The position numbers were made by a program, and so were the translations under genes. DNA of 8,632 nt from assembly GCA_002359495.1 (NCBI GenBank), contig DENB01000085.1, positions 4,131 through 12,762 on the forward strand. The letters are read 5' to 3'. The stretch is from Enterobacteriaceae bacterium UBA2655 (lineage in GTDB: Bacteria; Pseudomonadota; Gammaproteobacteria; Enterobacterales; Enterobacteriaceae). Position 1 is the stretch's first letter. Each line of letters begins with the position of its first letter. Below are positions 7,426 through 8,632 of this stretch, piece after piece. The notes under the pieces were generated by a model. The model searched no databases and was not told the origin of the DNA. It saw only the letters and a program-made list of their open reading frames with translations.

Positions 7426-7438
7426 TATCGCTACCGCA
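7426..7438 (-). promoter_or_regulatory. ops-like element (possible RfaH recruitment site)
   Basis: The minus strand reads GCGGTAGCG at 7437-7429, matching nine consecutive positions (2-10) of the ops core GGCGGTAGCGTG that pauses RNA polymerase and recruits the antiterminator RfaH in long surface-polysaccharide operons. The first base and the last two differ (T in place of G, AT in place of TG), and the rest of the 39-bp JUMPstart sequence is not recognisable. It sits in the leader of a long polysaccharide operon, which fits. Against it, the site lies only about 4 nt past the TATAAT hexamer, too close to that promoter's start for a paused elongation complex; it could work only for transcripts begun further upstream. 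Confidence 0.3.
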
Positions 7439-7441
7439 GTC

Positions 7442-7470
7442 ATTATAAATACTCCCGTCAGGGTTAATCC
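7442..7470 (-). promoter_or_regulatory. Candidate promoter for the wec operon
   Basis: Just downstream of the rho terminator the minus strand has a perfect -10 hexamer TATAAT (7447-7442). At a 17-nt spacing the -35 position reads GGATTA, a poor match to TTGACA, and no extended -10 TG is present. Transcription would start near 7435 and give a leader of about 120 nt before the wecA GTG. A second, weaker -10 (TATAGT, 7348-7343) lies nearer wecA without a convincing -35. The location is right for the ECA operon promoter, but the assignment rests on the -10 alone. Confidence 0.35.
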
Positions 7471-7485
7471 TATAGCCCATAAATG

Positions 7486-7510
7486 AAAAACGCCACGTTA
7501 AGACGTGGCG
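7486..7510 (-). terminator. Intrinsic terminator of rho
   Basis: On the minus strand a perfect 8-bp GC-rich inverted repeat, CGCCACGT / ACGTGGCG with a CTTA loop (7510-7491), is followed directly by five T residues (7490-7486). It begins 65 nt after the rho stop codon. This is a textbook factor-independent terminator and should separate rho transcription from the wec operon. The plus-strand reading has no useful T tract on the other side, so it should act in one direction. Confidence 0.9.
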
Positions 7511-7575
7511 TCGGGGCGATTTCCTGAAAGATTCAGACGAAAGCGAACATAAACTGTACTCGCTTAGCGACGGAA

Positions 7576-8632
7576 TCAGGAACGTTTCATCATGTCGAAG
7601 AATTCGTCATTGGTTTTGGTCATCGCCAGCTTATTGATGAGGAATTCCATCGCGTCAATTTCACCCATCGGATGGATGATTTTGCGCAGGATCCACATCT
7701 TCTGCAGCTCTTCCTGAGAAGTGAGCAGCTCTTCTTTACGGGTACCGGAACGGTTGTAATCAATCGCCGGGAAGACGCGCTTCTCTGCGATTTTACGCGC
7801 GAGATGCAGCTCCATGTTGCCGGTGCCTTTAAACTCTTCGTAGATCACTTCGTCCATTTTAGAGCCGGTGTCGATCAGCGCGGTCGCGATGATGGTCAGG
7901 CTGCCGCCCTCTTCCACGTTACGCGCGGCGCCGAAGAAGCGCTTCGGACGATGCAGGGCGTTGGCATCCACACCGCCGGTCAGCACCTTGCCGGAAGCCG
8001 GCACTACGGTGTTGTAAGCGCGCGCCAAACGTGTGATGGAGTCCAGCAGGATGATCACATCTTTCTTGTGTTCAACCAAACGCTTCGCTTTCTCGATCAC
8101 CATTTCGGCAACCTGTACGTGACGGGAAGCGGGTTCGTCGAAGGTCGACGCCACCACTTCGCCTTTCACCAGGCGCTGCATCTCGGTCACTTCTTCCGGG
8201 CGCTCGTCGATCAGCAGCACCATCAGTTCGCAGTCGGGATGGTTGTAAGCGATGCTCTGCGCGATGTTCTGCAGCAGCATGGTTTTACCGGCTTTCGGCG
8301 GCGCGACGATCAGACCGCGCTGACCGCGACCGATCGGCGAAGCCAGATCCAGTACGCGAGCGGTGAGGTCTTCCGTAGAGCCATTACCCCTTTCCATGCG
8401 CAGACGCGAGTTGGCATGCAACGGCGTGAGGTTTTCGAACAGAATCTTACTGCGCGCGTTTTCCGGCTTGTCATAGTTGACTTCGTTGACCTTCAACAGC
8501 GCAAAGTAACGCTCGCCTTCTTTCGGCGGACGGATTTTGCCGGAGATGGTGTCACCAGTGCGGAGGTTGAAGCGGCGGATTTGGCTGGGAGAAACGTAGA
8601 TATCGTCGGGACCGGCGAGGTAGGAGCTGTCT
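7576..8632 (-). CDS. rho: Transcription termination factor Rho (5' end beyond window)
   Basis: Rho is the hexameric RNA-dependent ATPase and helicase that ends transcription at Rho-dependent terminators. The visible reading frame is open to the right edge and gives 351 residues matching E. coli Rho 69-419, so only the N-terminal part is missing. The end of the primary RNA-binding domain is present ([16 protein letters not shown]), followed by the ATPase core: Walker A APPKAGKT at 8304-8281, [12 protein letters not shown], the Walker B strand [15 protein letters not shown], the [20 protein letters not shown] loop region and the C-terminal end MKRS with a TGA stop. Identity to the E. coli protein is close to complete by eye. 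A Met/Leu-initiated ORF starting at 8496 is only an internal TTG codon and not the real start. An intrinsic terminator follows, and the ECA operon lies downstream on the same strand, the standard enterobacterial arrangement. Confidence 0.99.
   Translation of the reverse strand, partial: DSSYLAGPDDIYVSPSQIRRFNLRTGDTISGKIRPPKEGERYFALLKVNEVNYDKPENARSKILFENLTPLHANSRLRMERGNGSTEDLTARVLDLASPIGRGQRGLIVAPPKAGKTMLLQNIAQSIAYNHPDCELMVLLIDERPEEVTEMQRLVKGEVVASTFDEPASRHVQVAEMVIEKAKRLVEHKKDVIILLDSITRLARAYNTVVPASGKVLTGGVDANALHRPKRFFGAARNVEEGGSLTIIATALIDTGSKMDEVIYEEFKGTGNMELHLARKIAEKRVFPAIDYNRSGTRKEELLTSQEELQKMWILRKIIHPMGEIDAMEFLINKLAMTKTNDEFFDMMKRS

Noticed and set aside
7541..7565. Inverted repeat AAGCGA/TCGCTT between rho and its terminator
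   Set aside because: Six base pairs with a 13-nt loop and no T tract; not distinguishable from chance.
1..8632. Search for mobile elements, CRISPR arrays, tRNA genes, defence genes or a new gene cluster
   Set aside because: No transposase, integrase, direct-repeat array, tRNA-like fold or unfamiliar gene was seen. All full-length genes belong to the known rho-ECA block.

Overview
The window is a stretch of an enterobacterial chromosome (order Enterobacterales) carrying the start of the enterobacterial common antigen (ECA) locus immediately downstream of rho. Every gene lies on the minus strand, so transcription runs from the right edge to the left. Gene content and order (rho, wecA, wzzE, wecB, wecC, wecD, wecE, wzxE) are those of the E. 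coli/Serratia/Yersinia/Erwinia group. DNA is moderately GC-rich with strong GC bias at third positions. The genus cannot be fixed from sequence alone; an Erwiniaceae- or Yersiniaceae-like member would fit.

Layout, right to left. 8632-7576 is rho without its N-terminal 68 codons. 7575-7313 is the rho-wecA intergenic region: a strong intrinsic terminator for rho, a perfect TATAAT hexamer, a 9-nt match to the RfaH ops element, AU-rich hairpins and a possible 16-codon leader ORF. Then follow wecA (GlcNAc-1-P transferase), wzzE (chain-length regulator), wecB (UDP-GlcNAc 2-epimerase), wecC (UDP-ManNAc dehydrogenase), wecD (dTDP-Fuc4N acetyltransferase), wecE (dTDP-4-keto-6-deoxyglucose transaminase) and the first 258 codons of wzxE (lipid III flippase), which runs off the left edge. 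The genes overlap or are separated by at most about 24 nt, except between wecC and wecD, so they should form one operon.

How they work together: WecA starts the lipid-linked repeat on undecaprenyl phosphate, WecB and WecC make UDP-ManNAcA, WecE and WecD complete dTDP-Fuc4NAc, WzxE flips the trisaccharide lipid and WzzE sets chain length. The glycosyltransferases and polymerase (wecG, wecF, wzyE) are expected beyond the left edge.

The most unusual point is between wecC and wecD. In E. coli this position holds rffG and rffH (dTDP-glucose 4,6-dehydratase and glucose-1-P thymidylyltransferase). Here both are gone, and the 142-nt gap keeps a frameshifted fossil of the last ~40 codons of rffH. WecD and WecE look intact, so their dTDP-sugar precursor must come from enzymes encoded elsewhere, probably an rmlBA pair. 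No wholly new system is evident in the window.
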